The notes under the pieces are model-generated. The model was given only the letters and a program-made list of their open reading frames with translations, searched no databases and was not told the DNA's origin. A program made the position numbers and the translations under genes. From Amia ocellicauda (taxonomy: Eukaryota > Chordata > Actinopteri > Amiiformes > Amiidae), in NCBI RefSeq assembly GCF_036373705.1, contig NC_089866.1, forward strand, positions 2,386,001 to 2,450,000: a stretch of DNA of 64,000 bases, given 5' to 3'. Position 1 is the stretch's first letter, and every line of letters begins with the position of its first letter. Below are positions 26,601-39,800 of this stretch, one piece after another.

Positions 26601-29045
26601 ACTGACACACTGTGGAGACACACACACTCACTCACACACTGACACACTGTGGAGACACACACACACACTGACACACTGACACACTGTGGAGACACACACA
26701 CTCACACTGACACACTGTGGAGACACACACACTCACACTGACACACTGTGGAGACACACACACTGACACACTGTGGAGACACACACACTCACACACTGAC
26801 ACACTGTGGAGACACACACACTCACTCACACACTGACACACTGTGGAGACACACACACACACTGACACACTGTGGAGACACACACACTCACACTGACACA
26901 CTGTGGAGACACACACACTCACACTGACACACTGTGGAGACACTCACACTCACACTGTGGAGACACACACACTCACTCACACACTGTGGAGACACACACA
27001 CTCACACACTGACACACTGTGGAGACACACACACTCACTCACACACTGACACACTGTGGAGACACACACACACACTGACACACTGTGGAGACACACACAC
27101 TCACACTGACACACTGTGGAGACACTCACACTCACACTGACACACTGTGGAGACACACACACTCACACTGTGGAGACACACACACTCACTCACACACTGT
27201 GGAGACACACACACTCACACACTGACACACTGTGGAGACACACACACTCACTCACACACTGACACACTGTGGAGACACACACACACACTGACACACTGAC
27301 ACACTGTGGAGACACACACTCACACTGACACACTGTGGAGACACTCACACTCACACTGACACACTGTGGAGACACACACACTCACACTGTGGAGACACAC
27401 ACACTCACTCACACACTGACACACTGTGGAGACACACACACTCACTCACACACTGACACACTGTGGAGACACACACACACACTGACACACTGACACACTG
27501 TGGAGACACACACACTCACACTGACACACTGTGGAGACACTCACACTCACACTGACACACTGTGGAGACACACACACTGACACACTGTGGAGACACACAC
27601 ACTCACACTGACACACTGTGGAGACACTCACACTCACACTGACACACTGTGGAGACACACACACTCACACTGTGGAGACACACACTCACTCACACACTGT
27701 GGAGACACACACACTCACTCACACACTGACACACTGTGGAGACACACACACACACTGACACACTGACACACTGTGGAGACACACACACTCACACTGACAC
27801 ACTGTGGAGACACTCACACTCACACTGACACACTGTGGAGACACACACACTGACACACTGTGGAGACACACACACTCACACTGACACACTGTGGAGACAC
27901 TCACACTCACACTGACACACTGTGGAGACACACACACTCACACTGTGGAGACACACACTCACTCACACACTGTGGAGACACACACTCACTCACACACTGA
28001 CACACTGTGGAGACACACACACTCACTCACACACTGACACACTGTGGAGACACACACACACACTGACACACTGACACACTGTGGAGACACACACTCACAC
28101 TGACACACTGTGGAGACACTCACACTCACACTGACACACTGTGGAGACACTCACACTCACACTGTGGAGACACACACACTCACTCACACACTGACACACT
28201 GTGGAGACACACACACTCACTCACACACTGACACACTGTGGAGACACACACACACACTGACACACTGACACACTGTGGAGACACACACACTCACACTGAC
28301 ACACTGTGGAGACACACACACTCACACTGTGGAGACACACACACTCACTCACACACTGTGGAGACACACACACTCACACACTGACACACTGTGGAGACAC
28401 ACACACTCACTCACACACTGACACACTGTGGAGACACACACACACACTGACACACTGACACACTGTGGAGACACACACTCACACTGACACACTGTGGAGA
28501 CACTCACACTGACACACTGTGGAGACACTCACACACTGACCCACACACTGTGGAGACACACACTCACTCACACACTGACACACTGTGGAGACACACACAC
28601 ACACTGACACACTGACACACTGTGGAGACACACACACTCACACACTGACACACACTGACACACTGTGGAGACACACACTCACTCACACACTGACACACTG
28701 TGGAGACACACACACACACACACACACTGACACACTGTGGAGACACACACACTCACACACTGACACACACTGACACACTGTGGAGACACACACTCACTCA
28801 CACACTGACACACACTGACACACTGTGGAGACACACACACACACTGACACACTGACACACTGTGGAGACACACACTCACACTGACACACTGTGGAGACAC
28901 TCACACACTGACCCACACACTGTGGAGACACACACTCACTCACACACTGACACACTGTGGAGACACACACACTCACACACTGACACACACTGACACACTG
29001 TGGAGACACACACTCACTCACACACTGACACACACTGACACACTG
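23605..29045. repeat. GTGGAGAC minisatellite array, about 5.4 kb
   Basis: The core CTGTGGAGACAC recurs throughout, separated by spacers built from ACACACAC, CACTCACT, CACACACTGACA and similar words. Spacer types follow a partly repeated order, giving higher-order blocks. The 192-bp blocks starting at 25182, 25930 and 27190 translate identically on the minus strand, and 27446-27664 is repeated at 27719-27937. From about 28.5 kb the GTGGAGAC cores become sparser and longer CACTGACACACTGACA spacers appear. The array ends next to the CCP110 5' exon. Confidence 0.97.
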
Positions 29046-29054
29046 GAGAGTGTG

Positions 29055-29280
29055 TGCTGCTGCGCCTGCGCGGCGGGCTGCGGGTTGCCGGGAGGCGCTG
29101 TTGGCGCGGGAAGATGGCGGCGCTGGGGGCGGCCGGCGGGCGGCGCGTCCCTCCTCAACCGACAGCGATTCAATAAACATGTCGGCGAGAGCAGGACCCG
29201 CACACCGCGCCGATACTGGATCATCTCGCCGCAGACCAGACGAGCAGTCCAGACAGCCGGCTTTAAACAGCCAGTGTCAG
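29055..29280 (+). promoter_or_regulatory. CCP110 core promoter and 5' exon
   Basis: A sharp switch from minisatellite to CpG-rich sequence occurs at about 29050. An NRF1-like TGCGCCTGCGCGG lies at 29061-29073, an E2F site TTGGCGCGGGAA at 29101-29112, and a YY1 site AAGATGGCGGC overlaps it at 29111-29121. A good splice donor (CAG|GTAGGC) follows at 29280/29281 and joins in phase to the acceptor at 30854/30855. The exon is taken to start near 29100. CpG-rich sequence continues to about 29.54 kb. Confidence 0.75.
29114..29176 (+). other. Upstream open reading frame in the CCP110 5' exon
   Basis: The ATG within the YY1 motif opens a 20-codon frame that ends at TAA (29174-29176), just 2 bases before a second ATG at 29179. 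If the transcript starts upstream of 29114, this short frame could damp translation. If it starts inside the YY1 site, it may be skipped. Confidence 0.4.
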
Positions 29281-30869
29281 GTAGGCGTGGCGGTTGTCAT
29301 CGCTTATGTACCCCTACAGACGGGGGGAAACGCCAGTGTCGCTGCCGGGGCCGGAGTGTGTGTAACGGCTGCTCTGTGTTCAGTCGCCGGTGCCACCGTT
29401 TCATCTGTGACTGATGGCGCCCCGCCGCCCGGCTCCTTTATACACACCGTCACAGAATAGCGGCGGTGCCGGCACAAAGAGCCCCGGAGCCCGGCTCAGA
29501 GCGCCCTGTGCGGGACGGGGGAGGGATGCCGGTGTGGCCGGAGCGTCTGCAAATCACAGCCTTTTGGGGTCTGTAATAGTGTGATTATTATACCCCGGGT
29601 GGGGGGACGGCTGTGGCCGCTGTGACAGTGCGGCTCTATGGGCTGAATGTGCGACAGCCGGGCCTGCAGTGATGAGATCGGCTGTGGCTGCTCGGCTCTT
29701 TTCTCTGCGGTTTAACGGCCGTCGGTTCTTCTTTGTGTTTGGATGTGGACAATATCAGCCTTTTTATTCAGTCTGAAAACATAAGAAATGGTTCAGGATC
29801 ATTTTCAGGCGTGTTTCAGCATTAATATCAGTATAGTAATAGTGTAGTAATCACAAGGATAGTCGGGATGGGCTTTCAGTTACTGTACGTATTTCAATTA
29901 GATGACCTTAATTACCCCTGTGTCTATTATAGTGGTACTGGAGGTTTATGTAGCTGGGATTGTAACGGCAATCTTGTAGCCATGTCCTGTATACCCAAAG
30001 ATGAGTGGGTCATAATAATATTGTATAAAATATACATTATAGCAAGGCTTTCTTGGGCTTTCCCCTTAATAGCCAGAGACCATTTGAGCCCCTGTGTGGA
30101 CCGGCCATAGAATCACAGTAACTCATTGTCACTTTCTGAATAGAAGCTCGGAGATGTGTTACAAGAAACAAGTGATTCAATTATTGTTTTTCAAGATCAT
30201 TATCATTATATGAAGGCACAGATCGCTTCTGATCAGATCAGGGCTGGGTTAAGCCCTTGCAGTTTCATTTTTTGGGGGTGGGTGGGGCTGTTTTTCAGTG
30301 ATGTACAAATCCTGTAAAACACACAGGCTGTTTTGTGAAGCTGTTGTTTCCAGAGCCATCCCCCCGGAGACAGAGACGAACACAGAAAATGACTTAATCT
30401 CTCAGTGGGGGTTTGGTGGGGGGGGTTCACTCCTGACTGCAGCCGAGTCAATACCTGGGAGTCCAGTCAGCCCGTGGAGCGCCAGTCAGGCGTTGCTGAT
30501 GTCTGTTAATGTCTCCCTGAAGAATAAGACAATCGGGCCTGCTTCCAGATTTTTCTGTCAGCTCTTTTCTTTTGTTCAAATTAATGAGCTGTTTCCATCT
30601 CTGATTGGTTTAAGAGCAACATACCTCTTGGAAGAGGTTCCTCACATTAATGTCTAGAGAGGTGTGTGTTTTTGTGGACCTGGGCTTTTCAGCTCAGGAG
30701 CGTAGAAGCTGCAGGGGTCGCCCAGGGGCAGTGTATTCAAGTCTGACGTACAAGAGGTTAACTCTGGGTACACCGAAGGTTCAGACACAGCCTCCTGTAA
30801 CCCTGAACGAATGCAGCCGATCCCATGCCGTTGTCCTCTGTTGTGTCTGTGCAGATCGGCCGGCCCGAA

Positions 30870-33800
30870 ATGGAGAGCTACGAGGAGTTCTGCACCCATA
30901 GCCTGGCGCGTCTTCAGGCGGAGGGGCCACTGAGCAGCGTGACCACCGGCCAACGGGGGGCGCTCTCCATCATCCAGTTCCATGGCATGGCAGTTCTGTC
31001 TCCTCTGGTAAGGATCGGGGCACAGCGATGCACGCAGGCTCGCACACATGGACATCGGCCCCGAAGCGCCCATATGTACCCTGAAGAGCAAGCATGTCAA
31101 GACTGTGTGTGTAAACACATCTGGTCAGGGGGGAGGTTGTGTTACAATAACCACAGATGGCATTGAATAGAATCAGAATCAGGGCTTGAGGGGTAACTGT
31201 GTACCAACCAGTTTGCATTCATTTCTGTACCAATGGAATATTTGTGGGAATATTTAACATCAATATCGGTGTTCTGTTCAACTGAAATCACAAAGCGATG
31301 TATGCCCTAGTCTTGAGTTTGGGAATCTGGGATTATTATTTTTCCCTGTAAGGAAGTGAGTGGGCCTGAGGAGTTGTCTCTGTCGTGGAGGAAACATTTC
31401 CTTCCCTCCCAGGTGCAGCAGCCAACGCTTGGGCAGACATCAGCGATTCCAACTTGTGTGATTAAAAAAGTGGCTGATTTCTGTTGCTGTTTGTCGAAGT
31501 CACCAGGTAATCGCAGTGCAGATCGGGCTGCCTGGTCCCTGTGTGTCCCCAGGCGCGTGTCCTGTGAATGTTTGAGTTGCGTATCGCTTGGTTACTAAGT
31601 GGAGTCTGCTGACGCTGGTTGCTGTTGACGGTAGTAGTTGTAGTAGTGGAGCTCTCTGCACACGCTGCATGCTGACTCACAGAGCTCAGTCCATGAGTGG
31701 CGGCTGCGCTGAGGCACCGTTACTCCACAGCCGCTAATAGAGACCTCGGTGCTGCAGGAGCTTGGTTGGCGCAGGGTGTGAGCTCTGTGGAAGCCGCCTC
31801 GTAGATCTGAGGAGCTGCCATTCATTGAGAAGGTATTCTGAAAAACATTGCTTTGCCACATATTAATAATAATACAAAATAAAACTCTAAATGTAATTTG
31901 TAAAGTTAAGTAAACATTTTGGGTAGTAGCTGAGATATTATGGAAGGCGCTGATGTGTTCCTGACTTGTGAGTGTTTTGTAATGAATAAGTGTGAACCGA
32001 GGCTTTGATTATAGCACCGACTTTGGCTTTTGAAAGCATCTCTTGACTCGTGGACCCCCGAGAGAAACCAGCTCGTCCTCGCCTCGCCACTCAGGTCACG
32101 TTACAGGTCAGGATGCTGGCAGAATGGCAGAAAGAACCATTATGAAAGAAAAATCATCTAGAATATTGAAACTACCAAAAAATAGTGAACTTCAGGACCT
32201 TTTCCACATTGTTAATCTGTATAGCCATGCATTACTACACTGCACTGTATCTGGTGTGTATGTCATGTGTTTGCTTTGCATGTGTCTGTATACATGGTTT
32301 TATCTTTGCGACCGTCTGCCGCTGTCATACTGTCAGGGAGCTGAATGGCCGGCCGAGATTTTTGGAGGTCAGACTCAATAAAGACCCTGCAGGGGTCGAG
32401 GTCGTTCCTCGAAGGTGAATTATTCACGAGTGTGTTTTGCTTCCTTTCTGGCACGGGAGGAACCTAATCAGTTAGGTGTTTGTTCGGCAGCTGCGCATGG
32501 TTTTCACTCGGGTTTTTACCTGTGTTCGCAGTGCTGATGTTACTTTGTGATTTTTGTACCAACAAAGGGATTTAACATATTATGTCATGTAGAATTTGTG
32601 GCTGGTTGGTGTAATAGTTATTTTTGACGTGTGTGCCCTTGTGGAAGAGGCCCAGTGGATCGATGCGGTTGCCTGGCCGGTCCCGATGGTGCCGTATCCA
32701 AGGGCAGGGGAGTTTACTGAAAGTGACACACAGCAGTCACAGATCGTGGTGGGAACAGGCACTGCGGCGCTGATTACGAAACTGATGGGCTGGGATCGAG
32801 TTACTCACAACTGTTTATGTGTCGGTGTTAATTAGAGGTGTGAGGGTTTCAGGCAGCATGTGAACCATAACACACAGCAATTCTGTTCCAGAAGAGTCCC
32901 AGACGTCCAGTAAAGGAAAAAAAAGAACAACAATGACTTGGGGGAGGGGATGAAGGCTTGAAGTCTGTGGTGACCAACTCGGCTCCATCACTCGATCAGA
33001 GAACAAAAGGCTCTGGCAGGTTGTGCTGTGTGTTAATCTTCTCCATCCCTCCACAGAGCTCTCTCACAATAGGACCCGTCCCACCTGCGCTCGTGATTTG
33101 GAAATCTTCCCTGTAACTGATGTCATGGCGATTGATCTTTAATAATCCCGTTTAATGATTGTTATAATTAATGATAATATCAGTTTAACTCCTGTGTAAG
33201 GGATGATAGGATGTCTGAGGGGTTTGAGTCCCTTGGTTTCGTATTGTTGTTCAGTCTTTTAGAGGGCTGATGTAGGTTTCATATGTAAGGTTGTGGAGTC
33301 TGGGTCTCTCTGTGTTTTGTAACTGTCACGTGTTGACCAATATGCTGTGAGCTGGGGAAGAGCAAACTAATAAAGTGCTTATTATTTCCGCTTGTTTCCT
33401 GCCTGGCCAGGGGCGATAAACAGTGTTCATTACAGTATCTTTCACGTCCTGCTTGGGGCTGTTTTCCATCTGAGACTGATATGACATTCAGTGCCTGTTT
33501 GAAACCTCAGATATTCATGAGTCATGATGAAACGCTGGGCTCCCAGACGAAGGCAGCGACTTGAGGCGTTCTAGTTTATAACCCCTCTCAGGCCCAGGTG
33601 GTTATTTCGTGACATCCCTGAACCCTGAAGGAGAGATGGGAGGGCGGTGGTTCTCGGTCATGTGTCACCCGCTGAGATTCAGAGAAACTGAGGCATGATG
33701 GACCTGTCTTGCAAATGGCTCGGACTAAGGGCAGCTACAATGACACGTGTGTGCCACGACACACGGCCAGTGACACAGTGGCAGTGGGGAGGACTGCGTG

Positions 33801-36800
33801 GTGACCCTCTGCGTGTGTGTTGCAGCTGAGTGCGGAGCAGCGGCAGGAGATGACGCAGTACCGGCAACGCGCCGTGGAGCTGGAGGCTGGCCGGCTCAGT
33901 GTGCGCCGGAGCACCCTGCTGTCCCGGGTACAGGACATCCTGGACAGCGTGCAGGTGAGGGCTGAGTGCTGAACACTGCGCACTACACACTGCGCACTAC
34001 ACACTGCGCACTACACACTGCGCACTACACACTGCGCACTACACACTGCGCACTACACACTGCGCACTTGGTGACGTGCCAAGCATCTCAGACCGTCTTC
34101 TTCAGCGAGTGTAAACGGCTGTATCTGGTGTTGTTTGCCAAGTGTGATTGCAAGGATTACACTGGTAAAGTGCTTGTCTGAGCAGACCTGGGGTCAGTCA
34201 CAATGCTGTGACTTCGAGATAACTAAAGTTGACCTAATCTGCTCTGCTTTCAATTCAGAGACCAAAGCAAAAGTTCCCATCCTAGCAAACACAAACAAAC
34301 AATCTGGGCACAGTAGGCACCCAGTGTGGGCCTGTTTACTATTCAGGAAGCATTAGCGTTCACCCCAACAAACTGTCATGAAACAGTCGCTCAGACTGCA
34401 GCTTTTGGTTTTGTTGTGAAAGGGTTAAGAGTTTGGCGATTTAGTCAGCCCCCCCACCCCCTTCTGCCTGGGACTGGGGCTGGAGTCTCTGTTTACTCTC
34501 TCTGCTAGGAGACGGCACAGGGAAGCATATAGCGTCAGAACTGCTCAGGTATAGACGCGACCCCCTCAGACAACTTCCCAAGCCTCCCCCTGGAGCCGCA
34601 GGTGGCCGTTTACAGGCGTCATTAATAGGGTTGTTTGAGCTCAGTTGTGTGTGTATCTGTGGTGCAGTGTGACACTGTCATGGCCCTAGGACTGCAGTAC
34701 CTGGGCTTGGCTGACATTTTGACATGGCATTCTGTGATTCAGGACAGGAACAGTGTTTTTGACCGTTTCCTGACACGCCTGTGTAGTGGTTTTAGTAAAT
34801 CCCAGGATACACCGATGAAGAAGTAACAAGTTTATTACAGAAAAAATAAATACAGGTTAACCCGGAGCTCTCCTCTCACATGAAGTGAAGAAAAGAACTG
34901 AGAATGTGAGTTGGATAAGCCTTTTTGTATCTTCAGAGACAATGGGTTACAGTCTTCTCTGTCGGAAGTGATTGCATCTCATTAAAATACAGTTGTACAA
35001 AATAGTTTACAACATACATAATAATTAACACAGACCTGAGTTTGTTACTGCTGTTTGATGAGTTGATTGTTGCTGCTCAGCATTCTTAGGCAGCAGATGT
35101 TTTTTAAAGACATTGTTGTAAGTCCTTAATCAAATACCTGTGCCCCAAAACACACAATCTCTATACTATTTAACTGTTTCAGCTGATTGAATATCCTAAA
35201 AGACAGTGGCTGAATGAAATCATGAGAAGACAATGCTTGATTGAAGTAACCCCTTGGACAGAAATGCATTAAGAGTAAATACAAACTAATGATTGTTTTA
35301 TAGACCAGACTGAATTAGCAACATGAAACCATTAATAATATATAGAGAATATAAAGGAAATAATAAAAGTAAATTTTCCCACTACAGCTGAATGTCCCAC
35401 AGTTTTCAGATCTATTTGTTTTCTTACTCGGCTCCTTGCCTTCCCATTCATTTTTGCTTCTTATGTAAATCACTACTGTTAAAAATAGATGCAATTAGTC
35501 ATTCTTTAATTGTCTTTGTGTGAAAAGACAGGGAGGCAGTCCCTTCTGTATTCCAGCTCTTCCTTTTATTCCTTTGATGGTCATTTTTAAGAGCAGGTAG
35601 AAAACCTCAGAGCCCCAGTGCGACGCTGGTAGACCGTCCCCAGCGCTTATTTTTAACTCGAGAAGGTCTCCAGGAGTTGGATTACAATAACAGAATCGCA
35701 CAAACAGGATCGGCCGCATGCCACAGATGAAGGAATAACTGGTTTATCTACTGATCACAGCACGCTCTCTCCCAGATGATTGTGGAGGAGATGGCTATGA
35801 AACCCACTGTGCTATTTAATAGTTTTTTATATTAATATTATTATTATTATTTAAATCTGGCTTGTATTAAAAAATACTTTGTAACACCATTCTATGTTTC
35901 TACTGATGTAAAATAGTCCTTTTGCAGTAAACGCTAAAGTGTAATCTGTATTCCACTCCTCCTGACTACTGGGGGGGTCTGGTTCCTGTGACTTGTCTCC
36001 CGCAGATGCGCACGGTGCCAAAGGAGGGAGAGACGGCCATGGCCCCCAGCCGCTGCTCCCCCAAGTCGGAGGTCATGAATGGCTTTGCTCTGCTGCCGGA
36101 CATGAACGCGCTGGGGCCCTGGGGGGGCAGTGTCCCGCTGAGAGCCGCCCCCAGTGAGCCGCTCCCTCAGCCCGACAGGGAGCGGGGGGAGTTGGAGGAG
36201 GAGGACCCCAGCTACACCATGAGCCTACAGAGCCTGCTGAAGAAGTCCCGGGAGTACCTGGAGAGAGAGCACAGCCGGCGCGGGTCCCGGGGCCACAAGG
36301 GGGCGCCGGCGCTGGGCGAGAGCCTCTCGGACAAGGAGAACGAGAGCGGCGGGGGCAGTGTGGGGGCGGGGGGCGAGCAGCCTCACTGTGAGGACCACCA
36401 ACACAGTGACAGCCCCCTGGCCTGGCCCACCACCCCTGCCCCCGTCCAGCAGCCGAGCTCGGACTCGGACAGCCCCGACTCTCTGTCCGTTCTGCCCCGC
36501 AGCCTGACGGGCTCCTACGCCCGGCTGCCCAGCCCCGAGCCCAGCCTGAGCCCCCGGGTGCACCGCCGCCGCCCCCGGCCCCTGTCGGCAGGGAACATCG
36601 TCATCACGCGGCCCCTCAGCGCCTGCGAGCTCAGCCCCCGCCCGGACAGGCAGCCCCTGCACGAGGACAGCGCCGTGCCAACACTGCAGGCTGTGCCGGG
36701 AGAGCCGGGCCCCTGGGAGCCCAGAGTGGAGCCCTGCCCGGCTGAGCTAAGGGTGCCCTCCACCCCGCACAAGAGGCAGAGCAGCCCCCTGGGCCAGGAG

Positions 36801-39800
36801 GAGACGCTGGGAAGGGAGACCCCCGAGTTCCGCAAGCGCTCGCAGACCCTGGACAGCCAACTCTCCCCCGCCGGCCCGCGGGGCTCCCAGGAGAGGATCC
36901 CCGGCTTCCTGGGCAGCCTGCCCCGGCGAGTTCCCCGCCGCCGCTGCTCCCCGGCCCCCCTCAACCAGTCCTACGACGTGGAGAGCCCCTCGCCCGCCCT
37001 GCTGCGGCCCTGTGTGGACGGCGCCTCGCCTGAGGGGGGCTCTGCCAAAAAGAAGCTGGAGGCCTCCCAGGGGTCCAGAGAGGGCAGGCTGACTCCCAGT
37101 CTACCGGCCACCCCCGGGGAAGAGCCGCGCGGGTGGGATCAGACGCCTGGCAGCAGCGTGGGTGAGTGGGCTGGGAGGAGACCGGGAGGGAGTGGGAGGT
37201 GGTTCTGTGGGTTAGAGCTGAGGGGCCTGGAAAGGCAGTGGGTTGTGGGGCTTAGAGCCTGGTGTTAGGCAGGTGTGAGGCGTAGCCAGTCCTGGTGGAC
37301 CCTGTGGCGGTCGTCCTTGGGCCCCTGGTCCTGCAGTAGAGGAGCAACACTGGAGCTGCTCGGCACAGACGCAGGCCTGAGCTGCTGTGTGGGTCGTTCC
37401 CCACAGTGACCACAGTGCAGTGACAGTGGCTCCACTGTGTTGCAGGCGAGGGGCCGGTCAAGAGGCAGGTGGTGGCTCTGGAGGAGATGAGGCGCCGGCT
37501 GCAGGAGGAACACGCCCTGCAACTGTCCCTGCTGATCGCCGAGCAGGAGAGGGAGCAGCTGCGCCTGCGCCAGGTCAGAGCGGCCCCTCACACACCTACA
37601 CAGACACCCACACACGCTCACACACACACACACACACTCACTCACACACACACACACACACACATTCACATAGACACAGACACACACACACTCACACAGA
37701 CATGCACACGCACACACACTTCCACAGGAGCCCCAGTGACAGTGTGTGTCTTTGTGTGTGTTCAGGAGCTGCAAGAGCAGGAGCGCAGACTGAGGGATCA
37801 GGGCCCCGAGCTGTCCCAGGCCGCGGACGCCGGCCCGGACTGGAGGGGCATCAGTGAGAGCTGCCCCGCCGGCCCCACGGTGGCCCAGGGAGAGCGCTCG
37901 CCCACCCACATGTCGCACAGCCTAGGTACGGCCCCCGACCCGGGCACCATGAGCACTGTGATCTTGGAATCCTTTCAGATCCCGCCCCCCCTCCTTAATA
38001 TAACGTCTACAACCACATCAGACCCTTTAAAGTGTTCAGTGTTGTGTGAAGAGACGGCCCACTTCCTGTGTGCGACAGCATTGTGTTTATTCACCTCCTG
38101 TTCATTTCCCTCGTCCAGGTTTCCCCCCCCAGCCCGTCGCCTCGAGCCAGTCACCCTTCTACCTGCGGGGGCCGTCCTGGATGGGCAATAAGCCCCGGAG
38201 CAGAGTGTCTCAGGTGAGGGCGGTCCGAGACCCCAGACTCACTCTCCCTTGGCCTTCACGGTCTGTGTCTGTGTCTGTAACTCTGTCCCTTTCTGTCCCT
38301 CAGGCCATCCCCCCTGAGCTGCACCAGCGCTTCTGTAGGCTGAGCGCCGTGGCCAAGGGCTTCCTGACGCGCCGGCTGCTGCTCACGGAGAAGGTCAAGC
38401 ACCTGCGGCAGACAGTGCAGGTAGGCCCGGTCAGAGGGGCTGCGTGACATGGCAGACGGACGGGTTGGCAGCGCTCTGTGTGTAACGTGTCCGCGGGGTC
38501 TGTGCGGGGCTGCGGGGTTGTGTCGCTGTGCTCTGTGTGACAGGCCGCGCTGTGCTTGCAGGACACCCAGGAGTTCATCAAGACCTTCCAGAGCGAAGCC
38601 CCCCTGAAGAGAGGGGCCGTGTCTCCCCAGGACATGTCCCTGCAGGAGAGAGTGCTGGCCCAGGTACGCCGAGCCCACAGAGACCCAACAGAACCACTGA
38701 GGAGTCAAATTGTGTATCTCTAGAGGCAGGTCAGGGGTCGCGTTCACGTGAGTTAAGATCATGGTGCTTCAAGGCTTCTCGGGGCTTAACGCACCCCGCT
38801 CGCTGTGCCCGGACGCTGCAGTGTCGTCTTGGGAGCCCCCCGGCGCTGCAGTGCCGTGTCTCACCGGGCTGTGTTTGCCTCCCCAGCTGCGGGCGGCGCT
38901 GTTCGACCTGCATGACGTCTTCTTCGAGATGCCGCTGAGCGAGAGGCTGGCGCTGCTGCAGCAGGACCGGCAGCTGCGCACAGAGAGGAGGCTGAGGGAG
39001 ATGGTAGGGGCGTCGGGAGGGCATGGCGGCCAGGACCAGGGGGAGTCGGGAGGCTTGGGGGGGGAGTTTATGGGATGGGGGTGTTATTGGAGCCGGGGGG
39101 GGGGTGCGAGAGGCTGGGGGGGTCTGGGTGTCTCACTCGCTGCTGTGTTTGATCTCAGGAGAAAGCCAGGAGCCCCAGAGAGAGAGTCACACTGTCAGCT
39201 GCCACACAGAAGTCCCTGGACCGGAAGAAGCAGAGGTGAGGGCAGTGCGCTGTCCTGCCGGTTTATTACCCAGTCGGTGGGGAACGAGCCCCCCCAGTCG
39301 ATCAGGCCACTGTTTTATTTCTCATTGCCACAATTTAAAATAAATAAAATGTCTGCATTGTGTCCCGATCGGCGACTTGCTGCTCAGCCTGAACCCTGCG
39401 TTTGCCTCCAGCAGAGCCGCAGACACGGGGGGGCACAACAGGAAGGCCACGCAGAAGCCGAAGAGCCCGACAACAAACAGGTACGCACCCAGCTCCGGCC
39501 GCGACCGCCTTCCGGAACCTATTCCGTTACTGAGACGTGGCCGTGTAGAGCGGGCCGGGGGTCTCGCTGTCGTGACCGCCACGCTGATCGGCTGACCGTT
39601 CCAGACCGGTTCGGATGCGTCTTTCAGCAGGCCGGCGCCGGTCTCGCTCTGGACCGCTGTTCTGACACGCTGCACGTTTAACTGTCCGCGTCCTCTCACT
39701 GCGCCCCCCTGCCGTTTCCACAGGATCCTGCAGCCGAACCAGGGCCAGAACGCCCCCCCGCCCGGGCAGCTGCACCGACAGGGGTGAGTGTGTCTGTGAG

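Noticed and set aside
23605-29045. Many 60-140 residue frames (METHTLTLTHCGDTHTH type and Cys/Val-rich minus-strand ones)
   Set aside because: All are translations of the GTGGAGAC minisatellite, repeated in step with it.
23605-29045. Regular repeats with spacers, as in a CRISPR array
   Set aside because: Spacers are themselves low-complexity CA words, repeat and spacer lengths vary, and the host is a eukaryote.
36225-36964. Minus-strand frames opposite CCP110 exon 3
   Set aside because: Antisense by-products of a GC-rich coding exon; the plus strand has the conserved CP110 motifs and phase.
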